Below are positions 14,726-23,034 of a stretch of DNA of 38,425 nt, piece after piece; within the stretch, counting starts at the first letter, position 1; each line of letters starts with the position of its first letter. The stretch is from a virus, in IMG/VR virus record IMGVR_UViG_3300038358_000011, positions 1 to 38,425 of that record; one strand, 5' to 3'. The notes under the pieces are model-generated. The model ran no database searches, had not been told where the DNA came from, and worked only from the letters and a program-made list of their open reading frames with translations. The translations under genes were made by a program, and so were the position numbers.

Positions 14726-15115
14726 TTAAAAATTCTTTCCTAGGTTATACTTTGGTTCTAGATTCCATTCACGTTTTTCTTTAAACGGAAGGATTTTGAT
14801 TTGTGAAAGTGGAGCAACTGGTTCAGTGCTCATTTCAGGTTTAACAAGAGTCACAAGACCCCATTCTGCTAGAAGGTTGGCAATAGTATTTCTACGTGCA
14901 GTATCTTCATCACCGAAGTTATTTGGTTTACCGTCTAGTGCAAATAGTTCTTTAAAATGCACAATGTAATAACTGCCACGTTTATGTAAAATATGGCACG
15001 ACTGGTAAATTGTTTTATTCTTTTGAGATGATACACCTATACGAGTAAGTGTTTCTCTAATCTTTAAAAAGTCATCTTCTTTTGCAAGAGTGACTTCTAT
15101 CATTGTGTCAATCAT
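14726..15115 (-). CDS. regA: RegA translational repressor
   Basis: 129 residues (T4 RegA 122). RegA binds ribosome-binding regions of early phage mRNAs and blocks translation. DDFLKIRETLTRIG, YQSCHILHKRG and YYIVHFKELFALDGK match T4 RegA nearly throughout, and the C-terminus EWNLEPKYNLG corresponds to T4 EWKLVPKYTIG. T4 begins at the equivalent of the second Met here (15103), so the first four residues may not be used. It lies in the T4 order 43-regA-62-44-45, although separated from 43 here by the RNA and small-gene block. Confidence 0.95.
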   Translation of the reverse strand: MIDTMIEVTLAKEDDFLKIRETLTRIGVSSQKNKTIYQSCHILHKRGSYYIVHFKELFALDGKPNNFGDEDTARRNTIANLLAEWGLVTLVKPEMSTEPVAPLSQIKILPFKEKREWNLEPKYNLGKNF

Positions 15116-15145
15116 ATGTATCTCATAATTATTGGATTATCAGAT

Positions 15146-15153
15146 TATTTATA
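15146..15153 (-). promoter_or_regulatory. Possible T4-type late promoter before regA
   Basis: Exact TATAAATA on the complement, 31 bases before the ATG. Late expression of regA would be unexpected from T4 biology, so this is less sure than the others. Confidence 0.5.
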
Positions 15154-15158
15154 ATATA

Positions 15159-15557
15159 TCATTCTTTCCCACCCTTCTCTAACTTATTTCTTATCGCAGA
15201 TATCTGCTCTTTAGTCAGAATGGTGAGTGCTTGTCTTGCTTTAATGTCATTGTATTTATAGTATTCTTTAATGAGGTCGACCTCTCCACCCTTCTCTTTC
15301 TTAGACCACTTAGCATACCTTTTCTTAGGACGTATAATGTTCAATAGAAATTCATACTGTAAACGTTTGTCAAGGAAATGGTTAGTGTTCATCTCATTAG
15401 CAATAGCAACTGTATCATTATGATATGACAATGCCCTATTAGTTAGGAATGGACTGTAAGATTTCTCAGCGAGCACATCGTTATCAGTACCACGCATCAA
15501 ATTCTTTTTAGACGTGTTGATTGAGTTTGTGAAGTCAAATGGGTTAGTCTTTGCCAT
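15159..15557 (-). CDS. 62: Clamp loader small subunit gp62
   Basis: 132 residues, shorter than T4 gp62 (187) but typical of the marine phages as I recall. It joins four gp44 subunits to load the gp45 clamp. NPFDFTNSINTSKKNLM at the N-terminus and IIRPKKRYAKWSKKEKGGE in the middle are recognisable; the latter matches RGKRYGKWAK of T4. The C-terminus is helical (RQALTILTKEQISAIRNKLE). It overlaps the 3' end of the dexA-like gene by 14 bases, giving coupled translation within the clamp-loader operon. Confidence 0.92.
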   Translation of the reverse strand: MAKTNPFDFTNSINTSKKNLMRGTDNDVLAEKSYSPFLTNRALSYHNDTVAIANEMNTNHFLDKRLQYEFLLNIIRPKKRYAKWSKKEKGGEVDLIKEYYKYNDIKARQALTILTKEQISAIRNKLEKGGKE

Positions 15558-16143
15558 AGATTGTCCTTATTAAAAATTGCATTCTAATCACGTCCATTGC
15601 TACATCGTGTTCTGGATCGTGCTGCACAAATTTATCCGTCAGTTCTTTGGGAATGAAGTCGTGGTTAATATCCGTCCCATAAGTAAAACCGTCCACATAA
15701 GACCTGACGTCCCTGATGACCCACCATGGAGTCGGATCGACCAATCCAAGCGAATCGCAGATTGACCGTGTGAACACTGGATCGAATGAATTACCTCTAG
15801 TGAATACTTTCTTGGCATTTTTGATATCAAGTGTATTTAAGAATGGTATCAGTTCGGTGATTGACACATCATTATCTGATGGTAGCAATTGCTTTTGAGC
15901 ATCTTTAGACTGTTTCTTCCACCAATCTAATGAACCTTTCTGAACCTTACGACCATACTTAACTTGGTCTGCTACATCAAACTTAACATACTCACACATA
16001 TCGAGCAGTTCTTCATAGGTGTATGGGTTGGTTAAAAACCTAGACTCATCATAAGCAATGCCAGCAACTGACAATGCTACACCATCGAAGGCATTTTGAC
16101 TTAACGTTTCATAATCATAGATTACACACTTCACTTCTTCCAC
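15544..16143 (-). CDS. dexA: DexA-like 3'-5' exonuclease
   Basis: 199 residues (T4 DexA 227). A DEDD-family nuclease: IYDYETLS gives D9/E11 of Exo I; RGNSFDPVFTRSICDSLG corresponds to Exo II (SFD); WVIRDVRSYVD matches T4 NQRDIRT; HDPEHDVAMDV near the end is the Exo III HxxxD. T4 DexA degrades DNA from 3' ends. Its position between genes 44 and 62 differs from T4, where dexA is elsewhere. It overlaps gene 44 by 13 bases upstream and gene 62 by 14 downstream. Confidence 0.9.
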   Translation of the reverse strand: MEEVKCVIYDYETLSQNAFDGVALSVAGIAYDESRFLTNPYTYEELLDMCEYVKFDVADQVKYGRKVQKGSLDWWKKQSKDAQKQLLPSDNDVSITELIPFLNTLDIKNAKKVFTRGNSFDPVFTRSICDSLGLVDPTPWWVIRDVRSYVDGFTYGTDINHDFIPKELTDKFVQHDPEHDVAMDVIRMQFLIRTIYGKD

Positions 16144-17072
16144 TCAGTATCAACCATAATCTCAGTCAATAATGCCATAGTGTTAATCTCTTGGTCGGCA
16201 GCAAATGCTGACTTATGTTGATAGTCTGCTAATGTCACTACGATTTGGGGAATGCTACTCGGTTCTGCATGGTCATAGATTGTATCATATAACTTACGGA
16301 AGAAAGGAGCAACGTCTCCATCAATATTTTGACCCACCCATTTCCTCGTGGTAGAGAACTCTTTTGCCTTCAGAGCATCCATTAGGGTCTTGAAATTAGC
16401 ATCTGACGAGTTGACCAAGATGCCAGAGTCAATCTTACCACTCGCACTGTATCGTTGTAATTCATTCAAGACACGTCTATTGTCAGGGAAGTGCTTAGTA
16501 ATAACTTCGGCAATGACTTTGTCTTCATATTCAATGTTCTCAAAATCAAGAATCATACAAACACGATGATAGAACTCACTCGCCATTTTAGGTTTATCTT
16601 TATTACCAATCTTAAACTCTACAACCGAGCAACGTGAATGTAACGGGGCAATAATCTTATTGACAAAGTTACACGTTAGGATGAATCCACAGTTAGATGA
16701 GTATTCCTCCATAAAGTTTCTTAGGGCAGGTTGTACAGTCTCAGCATTCAGATAGTCTGCTTCATCTAGGATAACATATTTGCGTCCACCTGATAATGAC
16801 ATACTTGAAGCAAAGTTTTTAATCTTTGTTCTCAGTGTGTCAATCAAACGACCTTCATCTGAACCGTTGATTACAATATAGTCAGCACCAATCTCTTCCA
16901 ACATTGCCTTAGCAATCGTGGTCTTACCCACACCAGCTGGGCCAGTTAGTAATAAGTTTGGTACATTTTTATTGTCAACGAACTGTTGAAACGTTGCCTT
17001 TAGATCTGCTGGTAATACGGTATCAGCAACCGTTTTGGGTCTGTATTTCTCGACCCACAAAAAGTCTTCCAT
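16131..17072 (-). CDS. 44: Clamp loader large subunit gp44 (AAA+)
   Basis: 313 residues (T4 gp44 319). ATPase that opens the sliding clamp together with gp62. GPAGVGKT at 44-51 is Walker A, VILDEAD at 100-106 is Walker B (the DEAD-like box), and LHSRCSVVEF supplies the SRC arginine finger typical of RFC-like loaders. NFMEEYSSNCGFILTCN matches T4 almost word for word. Reads from the promoter at 17120-17148. Confidence 0.97.
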   Translation of the reverse strand: MEDFLWVEKYRPKTVADTVLPADLKATFQQFVDNKNVPNLLLTGPAGVGKTTIAKAMLEEIGADYIVINGSDEGRLIDTLRTKIKNFASSMSLSGGRKYVILDEADYLNAETVQPALRNFMEEYSSNCGFILTCNFVNKIIAPLHSRCSVVEFKIGNKDKPKMASEFYHRVCMILDFENIEYEDKVIAEVITKHFPDNRRVLNELQRYSASGKIDSGILVNSSDANFKTLMDALKAKEFSTTRKWVGQNIDGDVAPFFRKLYDTIYDHAEPSSIPQIVVTLADYQHKSAFAADQEINTMALLTEIMVDTEWKK

Positions 17073-17119
17073 TCAAGTTCTCCATCATCAAAAAGTATAT
17101 AGTATATGGTATATAGTAT

Positions 17120-17148
17120 ATTATACCGTAAACCCGACTATAAGTAAA
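17120..17148 (-). promoter_or_regulatory. Sigma70-like promoter TTTACT-17-TATAAT
   Basis: Complement -35 at 17148-17143, -10 at 17125-17120, leader of about 40 bases rich in TATA repeats. Drives 44-dexA-62. Confidence 0.85.
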
Positions 17149-17151
17149 GTT

Positions 17152-17397
17152 CTAAGCAGTCAGAGTTTCGTACAGATCCTCGACTTCACTGTTTTGTGCT
17201 TGTACTTCAGCAAGGTTTTGCTTATAGTAAATGTTCACAACTTTACGGATATGCCCTTTGTCCATCTCATACTTAGCATTCAAACCAATGATTGCTTCTT
17301 TGATAAACTCACGTTCACCCTCCATACGAGTTAGTGAGTCAGAGCAATCTTTGATTACGTGTAAAATATCTTTCTTATCTTGTTCATTTAATGTCAT
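17152..17397 (-). CDS. dsbA: DsbA-like double-stranded DNA-binding protein
   Basis: 81 residues (T4 DsbA 89). In T4 DsbA binds double-stranded DNA near late promoters and modulates late transcription. The C-terminal part, VVNIYYKQNLAEVQAQNSEV then EDLYETL, resembles T4 LLALYHKDNRDVFEAETEEV then VELYDTV. The N-terminus (KDILHVIKDCSDSLTRMEGE) is helical and contains a RxEG-like turn. It sits between gene 45 and gene 44, next to the clamp that late transcription also needs. The call rests on short similarity. Confidence 0.65.
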   Translation of the reverse strand: MTLNEQDKKDILHVIKDCSDSLTRMEGEREFIKEAIIGLNAKYEMDKGHIRKVVNIYYKQNLAEVQAQNSEVEDLYETLTA

Positions 17398-17423
17398 AAT
17401 ATAATTCCTATTTAAATTGTCAA

Positions 17424-18083
17424 TTAACCGTTGTATTTAGAACCTGCTTCAGTAGCAATCCAGTACTGTGCGATTTCACCTTTAAAGTTAGCAATTCCCT
17501 TAGACGAAATAGTGACGGTATAATCGCCAGCAATCATCTTGAAGTTCTCAACTTTAAATACGAAGTCAAACACGGCAGAGTCTGTGCTCACATCAACAGC
17601 AAATTCATTAGAGGTTGGATTCTTAACATCAGTTGCTACTAATTTAACAGTAGTACCATCACCACGAACAACTACTTCAGGTAATTGTAATTGGTTTGCT
17701 GCATTAGCAACTCTAGCAAATACGTCCTTCTTCATAACGAAAGTAATTTCCTCAGAAGGCAATTCAATATTCTTCTCAGGTGGAGCAGTTACCATTGATG
17801 CATCTGTATAGGTGTATCGTGATTTAGTAGAACCCTCACTTAGTGTTACGTTGTTGTCTTTAAAATCAAATTCAGCATCGTCAAATAAACTTGCCAGTCC
17901 TAGGAATTGGTTCAACTCATAGATAGCAAAGTCTTTAGGGAAGTCTTCAGGAACGATTGCTTGAGCAAGAATGTTTTTCTGCTCAGATACTGTTCTGATT
18001 TTATTACCTGCTTTGAATGCCATTGATGGATTCACTGTTGCGAAATTCTTTAAAATTTCAACTGTCTTTTCACTTATCTTCAT
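17424..18083 (-). CDS. 45: Sliding clamp gp45
   Basis: 219 residues (T4 gp45 228). Trimeric processivity ring for gp43, and in T4 also the activator of late transcription through gp55 and gp33. VEILKNFATVNPSMAFKAGN, FAIYELNQFLGLASLFDDAE and the C-terminal FKGEIAQYWIATEAGS match T4 gp45 segments. The leader between its promoter and the ATG contains two hairpins with identical loops (18142-18190). Good Shine-Dalgarno AAGGAA. Confidence 0.95.
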   Translation of the reverse strand: MKISEKTVEILKNFATVNPSMAFKAGNKIRTVSEQKNILAQAIVPEDFPKDFAIYELNQFLGLASLFDDAEFDFKDNNVTLSEGSTKSRYTYTDASMVTAPPEKNIELPSEEITFVMKKDVFARVANAANQLQLPEVVVRGDGTTVKLVATDVKNPTSNEFAVDVSTDSAVFDFVFKVENFKMIAGDYTVTISSKGIANFKGEIAQYWIATEAGSKYNG

Positions 18084-18141
18084 TTCTATTTCCTTATCAT
18101 TTATGTTTCATCATTTTCTCCTATTGTAATTGATAAAGTGC

Positions 18142-18190
18142 TGTCTGTAATTCCAGACATAGTATTCAAAGCCAACTGTAATTCCAGTTG
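18142..18190 (-). promoter_or_regulatory. Tandem hairpins with identical loops in the gene 45 leader
   Basis: The 12-mer CTGTAATTCCAG (plus strand) occurs at 18145-18156 and 18176-18187, each centred in a perfect hairpin: TGTCTG/CAGACA (18142-18159) and CAACTG/CAGTTG (18173-18190). Both loops read GAATTA in the RNA while the outer stem bases differ, suggesting a protein or RNA recognition site. Confidence 0.6.
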
Positions 18191-18207
18191 TATAGTGTTT
18201 ATATTAT

Positions 18208-18236
18208 ATTATACTTTACTTTCGGTTGATTGTAAA
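18208..18236 (-). promoter_or_regulatory. Sigma70-like promoter TTTACA-17-TATAAT
   Basis: Complement -35 at 18236-18231, -10 at 18213-18208; a second TATAAT overlaps five bases further on (18208-18203). Leader to gene 45 of about 115 bases. Confidence 0.8.
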
Positions 18237-18514
18237 GTTTTATCGTGTTTTGTATCGTGTACGTGTAATGCCATTATCCCATAGTGGAGGACTTTCATCA
18301 AATCCTTTCTATAATCTTCAGGTGTTCCTTTCTTTCCATACCGTTGGGCATACTTAATAATATTCCCAATTGTAAACCCAGCACCGTGTCCAGCATCCAT
18401 TATAAATTCAGTAGACTGAATATTATTCATAGAGTAGTGCTCACCATAAGTTGCCGACACATAGTCGTACAACTCTTTTAGGATTTTATCTTCGCTGTAT
18501 TTAAATTTACTCAT
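18209..18514 (-). CDS. DUF3310-like protein
   Basis: 101 residues. HYSMNNIQSTEFIMDAGHG followed by FTIGNIIKYAQRYGKKG and YRKDLMKVLHYGIMAL is the pattern of DUF3310 (SaV-like) proteins: a helix with G-N-x-x-K-Y, then a basic turn, then a D-L-x-K helix. These are widespread small phage proteins annotated loosely as nucleotide kinases, without firm function. Its 3' end covers the gene 45 promoter. It overlaps the upstream glycosyltransferase by four bases. Confidence 0.75.
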   Translation of the reverse strand: MSKFKYSEDKILKELYDYVSATYGEHYSMNNIQSTEFIMDAGHGAGFTIGNIIKYAQRYGKKGTPEDYRKDLMKVLHYGIMALHVHDTKHDKTLQSTESKV

Positions 18515-19374
18515 TTCTTCATATTCTTAATTTGTTTAGCATCAGCAGTAGCACTCGCACCTAGAGATGCTAAGTCTGCTAAAGAACCACCGAACGTATA
18601 TGAACCCGTGTGTAATAGTTTCATCCAAGGTGCTAAGAAAGTTTCAACTCCAATCTCACGCATCCACTGACAGAACATATAGTCTTCAGACAAGTATCGT
18701 TTAGACTTCTCATCAATTAGTGCTTGAAAATACATATGGATCTCACGACTACCGTCAAAGTGTTTAGTTCTTACGTGGTCAGGGATATATGAGAAGTCAG
18801 GATATGCTTCACCGAACTTTTCAAACGCACTACGTTGTATCATCATAAAACCTGTGCCACCTTCAAGAACTGACACGGGTTTATCTAAACGAATTTCAGT
18901 TTGACCACCAGCAGGGTTGAATACATAATCACCCACAAAGTTCTCGAGGTCGCCTGGATTATCATCAGCATAACCTTTATCAACTGCAAGTTTAATCTTT
19001 TCCCAAGCAATAGTTTTCTTCGGGTATGGTCCACACATAATCTCTTTACGTTTCTTAGGATCCATCTCTTCTGGATCCATCAATGCTGCGAGGGATAATA
19101 CATCATTCGCATCAAAACCAATGTCAGAGTCAATGAACATCAGGTGAGTGTAATCACCACGCATAAACTCATCAACACAATAGTTTCTAGCACGAGTAAT
19201 TAGTGACTCGTTAAACAAATAGAAGAACTTGATGTCAACATCATATGCTTGTCCCATTTTAGCAAGGTCGGCAGATGATTTACAATACATACCGTGACAC
19301 TGTCCACCGTACATCGGGGTTGCCACAAAGATTTTTCTTTTTCTTAATTCAGATAATTCAATTTCTAATTCCAT
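18511..19374 (-). CDS. Family 2-like glycosyltransferase
   Basis: 287 residues. RKIFVATPMYGGQCHGMY opens a GT-A fold; THLMFIDSDIGFD at about 77-88 carries the DxD metal/nucleotide-sugar site (D82, D84). EGGTGFMMIQRSAFEKFG and SEDYMFCQWMREIGV supply the acceptor-side and catalytic acidic residues usual for GT2. Similar proteins occur in T4-like marine phages. The acceptor is unknown and could be DNA, a virion protein or host surface. The gene has its own promoter at 19403-19431. Confidence 0.8.
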   Translation of the reverse strand: MELEIELSELRKRKIFVATPMYGGQCHGMYCKSSADLAKMGQAYDVDIKFFYLFNESLITRARNYCVDEFMRGDYTHLMFIDSDIGFDANDVLSLAALMDPEEMDPKKRKEIMCGPYPKKTIAWEKIKLAVDKGYADDNPGDLENFVGDYVFNPAGGQTEIRLDKPVSVLEGGTGFMMIQRSAFEKFGEAYPDFSYIPDHVRTKHFDGSREIHMYFQALIDEKSKRYLSEDYMFCQWMREIGVETFLAPWMKLLHTGSYTFGGSLADLASLGASATADAKQIKNMKK

Positions 19375-19402
19375 TTTTCTCCAAGGTTAGTTCTCATATT
19401 AT

Positions 19403-19431
19403 ATTATACTATAAAAAAGGCAGGAAGTAAA
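19403..19431 (-). promoter_or_regulatory. Sigma70-like promoter overlapping a terminator
   Basis: Complement -35 TTTACT at 19431-19426, -10 at 19408-19403. The -35 lies in the loop and stem of the terminator at 19413-19440. Confidence 0.85.
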
Positions 19432-19440
19432 GTTCCTGCC
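19413..19440 (-). terminator. Intrinsic terminator after CobS-like gene
   Basis: Complement GGCAGGAA-CTTTAC-TTCCTGCC followed by six T. It ends the CobS-like transcript and overlaps the next promoter. Confidence 0.85.
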
Positions 19441-19464
19441 AATTTTATTTTTATTAGTTAGACT

Positions 19465-20622
19465 CTAGAAAGGGTTATCAATAACATCCTCATCCTCAAC
19501 TTTAGTCACACCAGACGCATCATCATACTGCTCAACACCAGCATCAACCTTAGTATATAAGTCAGCAAAAGACAATTTAGTGTCTTCATCAAAACGGTTA
19601 ATACATAAGTTAATTGCTTTCATTCGGTCATCAAAGATAGAAAATGCTTTAGCAACGTGAACCAGACGACGAGTAGAAATAATTTCGTCAACACCACCGT
19701 CATAAAAAGTCTTACGGATGATATCAGCCCAGTCTACAAGTTTCTCAACAAAGTCAGAGTCTTTAATATCTAACGACTCAAACACACGACCTAGGATTTT
19801 CTTCTCAATTGCTGGAGAAGGATATTCCTGCTCAACCGTAACTGGGAAACGTTCAAGGAATGCTTCATTCAGAATGTTAGTACCGATAAAACGACCATCA
19901 TCAGAACCTTTACCTTTAGTATTAGCAGTTGCGATAGCAGTAAACCCTTTCGCTGGAGTCACATACTCACCAGTCTTCTTAATGAAATAACCACCACCCT
20001 CAAGAATTGACTGAAGAGCCATAATCTTAGAAGGATTACCAAGGTCAATTTCGTCAAGTAACAATACCGCACCTTTTTCCATTGCTTTAATCACAGGACC
20101 TTTAAAGAATTTCGTTTCACCATTCACCAGACGGAAACCACCAATCAAGTCATCTTCATCAGTTTCAACCGTAAAGTTCACACGGATAACTTCCCGACCA
20201 GTTTGGGCACACGCTTGTTCAATACCGAACGTCTTACCATTACCAGACATACCAGTAACAAAGATTGGGTAGAACATTTTGCTCTGTAAAACTTTTTTAA
20301 CAGTAGCAAAGTTACCGAACGGAACAAACAATGGATCCTTCTCAGGAACAAGGTTTTCCGCAAACGAGTCACTCTCTACATTAAAGTCACTTACATTTAC
20401 CGTCATCGCAGCAACCGTATCAGGTTGTTTAGTAACAACTCTCTCAGCAAGAGGTGAACGGTATTGGCCACGACCAACCCTCATTTCTTTTCTAGTTAGA
20501 AAGTGCGGGAAAGGCATACCCATTTCCTCAGCAGTGTCAATAATGACACGGTTAGACATAGTATTGCCGTATTTTTCGAACAACACTTTGGTCAACTTAT
20601 TTTGCATTTCAATTTTATTCAT
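19465..20622 (-). CDS. cobS: CobS/MoxR-like AAA+ ATPase
   Basis: 385 residues. Walker A GMSGNGKT at 124-131, Walker B LLLDEID at 187-193, then ATANTKGKGSDDGRFIGTN as sensor 1 region and AFLERFPVTVEQEYP for the arginine finger. It resembles CobS, the ATPase of aerobic cobaltochelatase, which T4-like cyanophages carry. The next gene upstream (20727-22934) encodes a VWA protein, the usual partner of MoxR/CobS ATPases. The pair may act as a metal chelatase or as a remodelling machine for a phage or host complex. Shine-Dalgarno AAAAGGAG. Confidence 0.9.
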   Translation of the reverse strand: MNKIEMQNKLTKVLFEKYGNTMSNRVIIDTAEEMGMPFPHFLTRKEMRVGRGQYRSPLAERVVTKQPDTVAAMTVNVSDFNVESDSFAENLVPEKDPLFVPFGNFATVKKVLQSKMFYPIFVTGMSGNGKTFGIEQACAQTGREVIRVNFTVETDEDDLIGGFRLVNGETKFFKGPVIKAMEKGAVLLLDEIDLGNPSKIMALQSILEGGGYFIKKTGEYVTPAKGFTAIATANTKGKGSDDGRFIGTNILNEAFLERFPVTVEQEYPSPAIEKKILGRVFESLDIKDSDFVEKLVDWADIIRKTFYDGGVDEIISTRRLVHVAKAFSIFDDRMKAINLCINRFDEDTKLSFADLYTKVDAGVEQYDDASGVTKVEDEDVIDNPF

Positions 20623-20669
20623 AATATATACTCCTTTTATTTAACATATTAACTCAACCTACAATACCT

Positions 20670-20698
20670 ATTATACCCTAATTGCGACAGAAAGGTGA
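20670..20698 (-). promoter_or_regulatory. Promoter with TCACCT -35 and TATAAT -10
   Basis: Complement -35 TCACCT at 20698-20693, 17-base spacer, -10 at 20675-20670. Belongs to a group of three with (C/T)CACCT. The -35 lies in one arm of a hairpin (AAAGGTG/CACCTTT, 20691-20714) that follows the CobT-like stop. Confidence 0.65.
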
Positions 20699-20726
20699 AA
20701 GAATAACCACCTTTATTTTAAGGGTA

Positions 20727-22934
20727 TTAAGCAACCTCACGTACAAACTCATTCAATAAAGCACGAGAGTTTACTTTATTTTTACTTGCCTTCTTAAAGG
20801 CATTTCTCAACTGGGCAGTAGTCGCATCATCAGCAACCTGAAACTGACCATTAGCAGTTTGTAACTTACTACCACCACCAATTCCAAAATACTTGTCATA
20901 ACCATTTGAAGGAATTACACAATACTTATCGTTTCTCATTGCTTTTGACAACTCAGAATAGTCAGTATCATATGGTAAATAACCCAACTCTCTACGAATT
21001 CTATTGATTTGAGTCGGTAAGATACGGAAACCAATAGTAGTAGAACCAGTTCTCTCACGATAGATCTTCAAGAACATATCAGTAACTTCAATACGATTTG
21101 TTTCCTTAGTAAGAGGATATCTTTTCTTAGTCACTGGGTCAATCACATTAACTTGACCATTAAACCTCCATCCGAATAAATCATTCAGACCAGAACTTCT
21201 TTCAAAAGTTCTCACCTCACCATCAAAATTAGTGCTTGTTTCTACAATTCTAACAGGGGCATTATGACTATCACCATCAGTCAGGACAATCGTATTAACG
21301 ATATCAACTCGGTGCTGTTTCAAAAACATTCCGTGTAAACTAGACGCACCCATAAGAGAAACGTCAAGCGGTGTTCCGTGTAATTGATATTGATATGGCA
21401 TAGTTCTAGGATCTGAACCAAACGCAAGCATATATTTTTGCATTTGAATAAAATCCTTTTTATTCATCTTACTGTTAAACAACTCAAGATATCTAAAATT
21501 ATCTTCATAGTAAACAGTATCAGAATTAACATCATCATAAAACAGGTTTTTGCCTTTAAGTTTCTCAGTTGAACCCTCTAATTGATAACCAGTAGTGAAG
21601 GCATACACACGGAAAGGGATGTTCACAATTCGCGAGAAGTTCACCAAGTTTAAAAGTTGGTCCATAGTTGCTTTCATATCATAATGCATAGAACCTGACC
21701 AGTCAAGATACATAATCATTCCGTGAGATTTTCCTTCAGGGATGGTAGTAACTTTCTTAAAGATATCGTCATTATATAAGTAAGAGTTCATTTTAACTGG
21801 GTCAATAACACCAGTCTTAGCAGTAGTAGCACGGACATATTCCTTAGCTGACTTCTTCATCTCAAATTCTTTCACAAGATAAGCAATTGATTTCTTATTG
21901 TTTGCCATAAACTTAGTAAACAATTTCTCACCACGTTTACCAAGCAATAAAGAATTGCCCATATAATCGATAGACTCACCGATTGCTTTACGTTTTATAT
22001 CAAATTCTTCAAAATCAGAAATAATAGTTTTGTAATCAACAATCAGTGGAGAAACATCAGCAGTATTCAGCATAATATTTTTAACTTCAATTCCAGAGTC
22101 GTTGTTATAGTTGGCATTAATATTTTGACTTAATGCTTCATCAGTTTTAGATTTAACGTCATCATCGCCAGCACCTTTAATATTACTCTCACCAGTAGCA
22201 TCTTCGTCATCAGTTTCATCATCAGAAGTTTGGTCAGACTCTAAACCTTCAATCGATTCAGACTCACCGTCAATACTTTCGTCACCAAACTCATCATTAT
22301 CAAATTCATCATCACCATCTTCATCTTCATCACCAAACTCATGCTCCATTTCTTGGGCAAGTTCATCTTCCTCTTCTTTTTTCAATTTAGCATACTCATA
22401 AAGACGAGTAGCAACATCAACAACCTCATCCCAAGTTTCAAGTTTCTCAATCTCATCAACCCAAACTTGCTCATCAGTTTCAATAAGAACACCAGCAGTA
22501 GGACCTGCTTTAAAGAAAGTATTGATACGGTCAATTATCGGATAAGTATTAATTTTATCAATGTCACCACCGAAGAAACCGTCAGCAATCATTTTCTTAT
22601 AAGACATAACAAATGAACGTCTCAGTCCAGGATAACGTCTTTGAATTAGTTTTTCAATACGAGCATCTTCAACAACGTTCAAGAACGATTTGAAACCTGG
22701 ACCCATATCTTTTTTCTTTAGTTCTTTTTCCCAACCCTCAAATGGGGTGTAAAGGGCATGACCAACCTCGTGACCAGTCAAGTGGTCATAAGTTTCATTG
22801 GTCATATCGTTCCAGACTGGTAAAGTCAGGACACGATTTTTCACGTCAAACGACGCAGTCTTGGCATTAGCATGCATAACGGTAACATCTTCCGTAGCAA
22901 GTAATTTCGCAAGTAAATCTTTTTGGTTAAACAT
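20727..22934 (-). CDS. cobT: CobT-like VWA protein with HExxH zinc site
   Basis: 735 residues. HEVGHALYTP puts HExxH at residues 55-59, with NVVEDARIEK (about 86-95) as the probable third-ligand helix. An extremely acidic linker spans about 186-246. A C-terminal von Willebrand A domain starts at DWSGSM (411-416), the MIDAS DxSxS motif, with TDGDSHN as a later metal loop. This is the architecture of CobT-like VWA-peptidase proteins of T4-like marine phages. The adjacent CobS-like ATPase is its expected partner. Whether the protease site is active is not known. Near-consensus promoter at 22970-22997. Confidence 0.9.
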   Translation of the reverse strand: MFNQKDLLAKLLATEDVTVMHANAKTASFDVKNRVLTLPVWNDMTNETYDHLTGHEVGHALYTPFEGWEKELKKKDMGPGFKSFLNVVEDARIEKLIQRRYPGLRRSFVMSYKKMIADGFFGGDIDKINTYPIIDRINTFFKAGPTAGVLIETDEQVWVDEIEKLETWDEVVDVATRLYEYAKLKKEEEDELAQEMEHEFGDEDEDGDDEFDNDEFGDESIDGESESIEGLESDQTSDDETDDEDATGESNIKGAGDDDVKSKTDEALSQNINANYNNDSGIEVKNIMLNTADVSPLIVDYKTIISDFEEFDIKRKAIGESIDYMGNSLLLGKRGEKLFTKFMANNKKSIAYLVKEFEMKKSAKEYVRATTAKTGVIDPVKMNSYLYNDDIFKKVTTIPEGKSHGMIMYLDWSGSMHYDMKATMDQLLNLVNFSRIVNIPFRVYAFTTGYQLEGSTEKLKGKNLFYDDVNSDTVYYEDNFRYLELFNSKMNKKDFIQMQKYMLAFGSDPRTMPYQYQLHGTPLDVSLMGASSLHGMFLKQHRVDIVNTIVLTDGDSHNAPVRIVETSTNFDGEVRTFERSSGLNDLFGWRFNGQVNVIDPVTKKRYPLTKETNRIEVTDMFLKIYRERTGSTTIGFRILPTQINRIRRELGYLPYDTDYSELSKAMRNDKYCVIPSNGYDKYFGIGGGSKLQTANGQFQVADDATTAQLRNAFKKASKNKVNSRALLNEFVREVA

Positions 22935-22969
22935 AATATAAACTCCTTTTCAATCAATCAACACCATCA

Positions 22970-22997
22970 ATTATACCCTAATTTTCTCAAAAGTCAA
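22970..22997 (-). promoter_or_regulatory. Sigma70-like promoter TTGACT-16-TATAAT
   Basis: Complement -35 TTGACT at 22997-22992, -10 at 22975-22970, spacer 16. Drives the CobT-like gene. Confidence 0.8.
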
Positions 22998-23034
22998 GCG
23001 TTTTATCGCTTTTATTCCCACCTTTATAAAAGGG

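Noticed and set aside
15253-15260. TATAAATA (complement) inside gene 62
   Set aside because: Falls within coding sequence far from a start codon; probably chance in AT-rich DNA.
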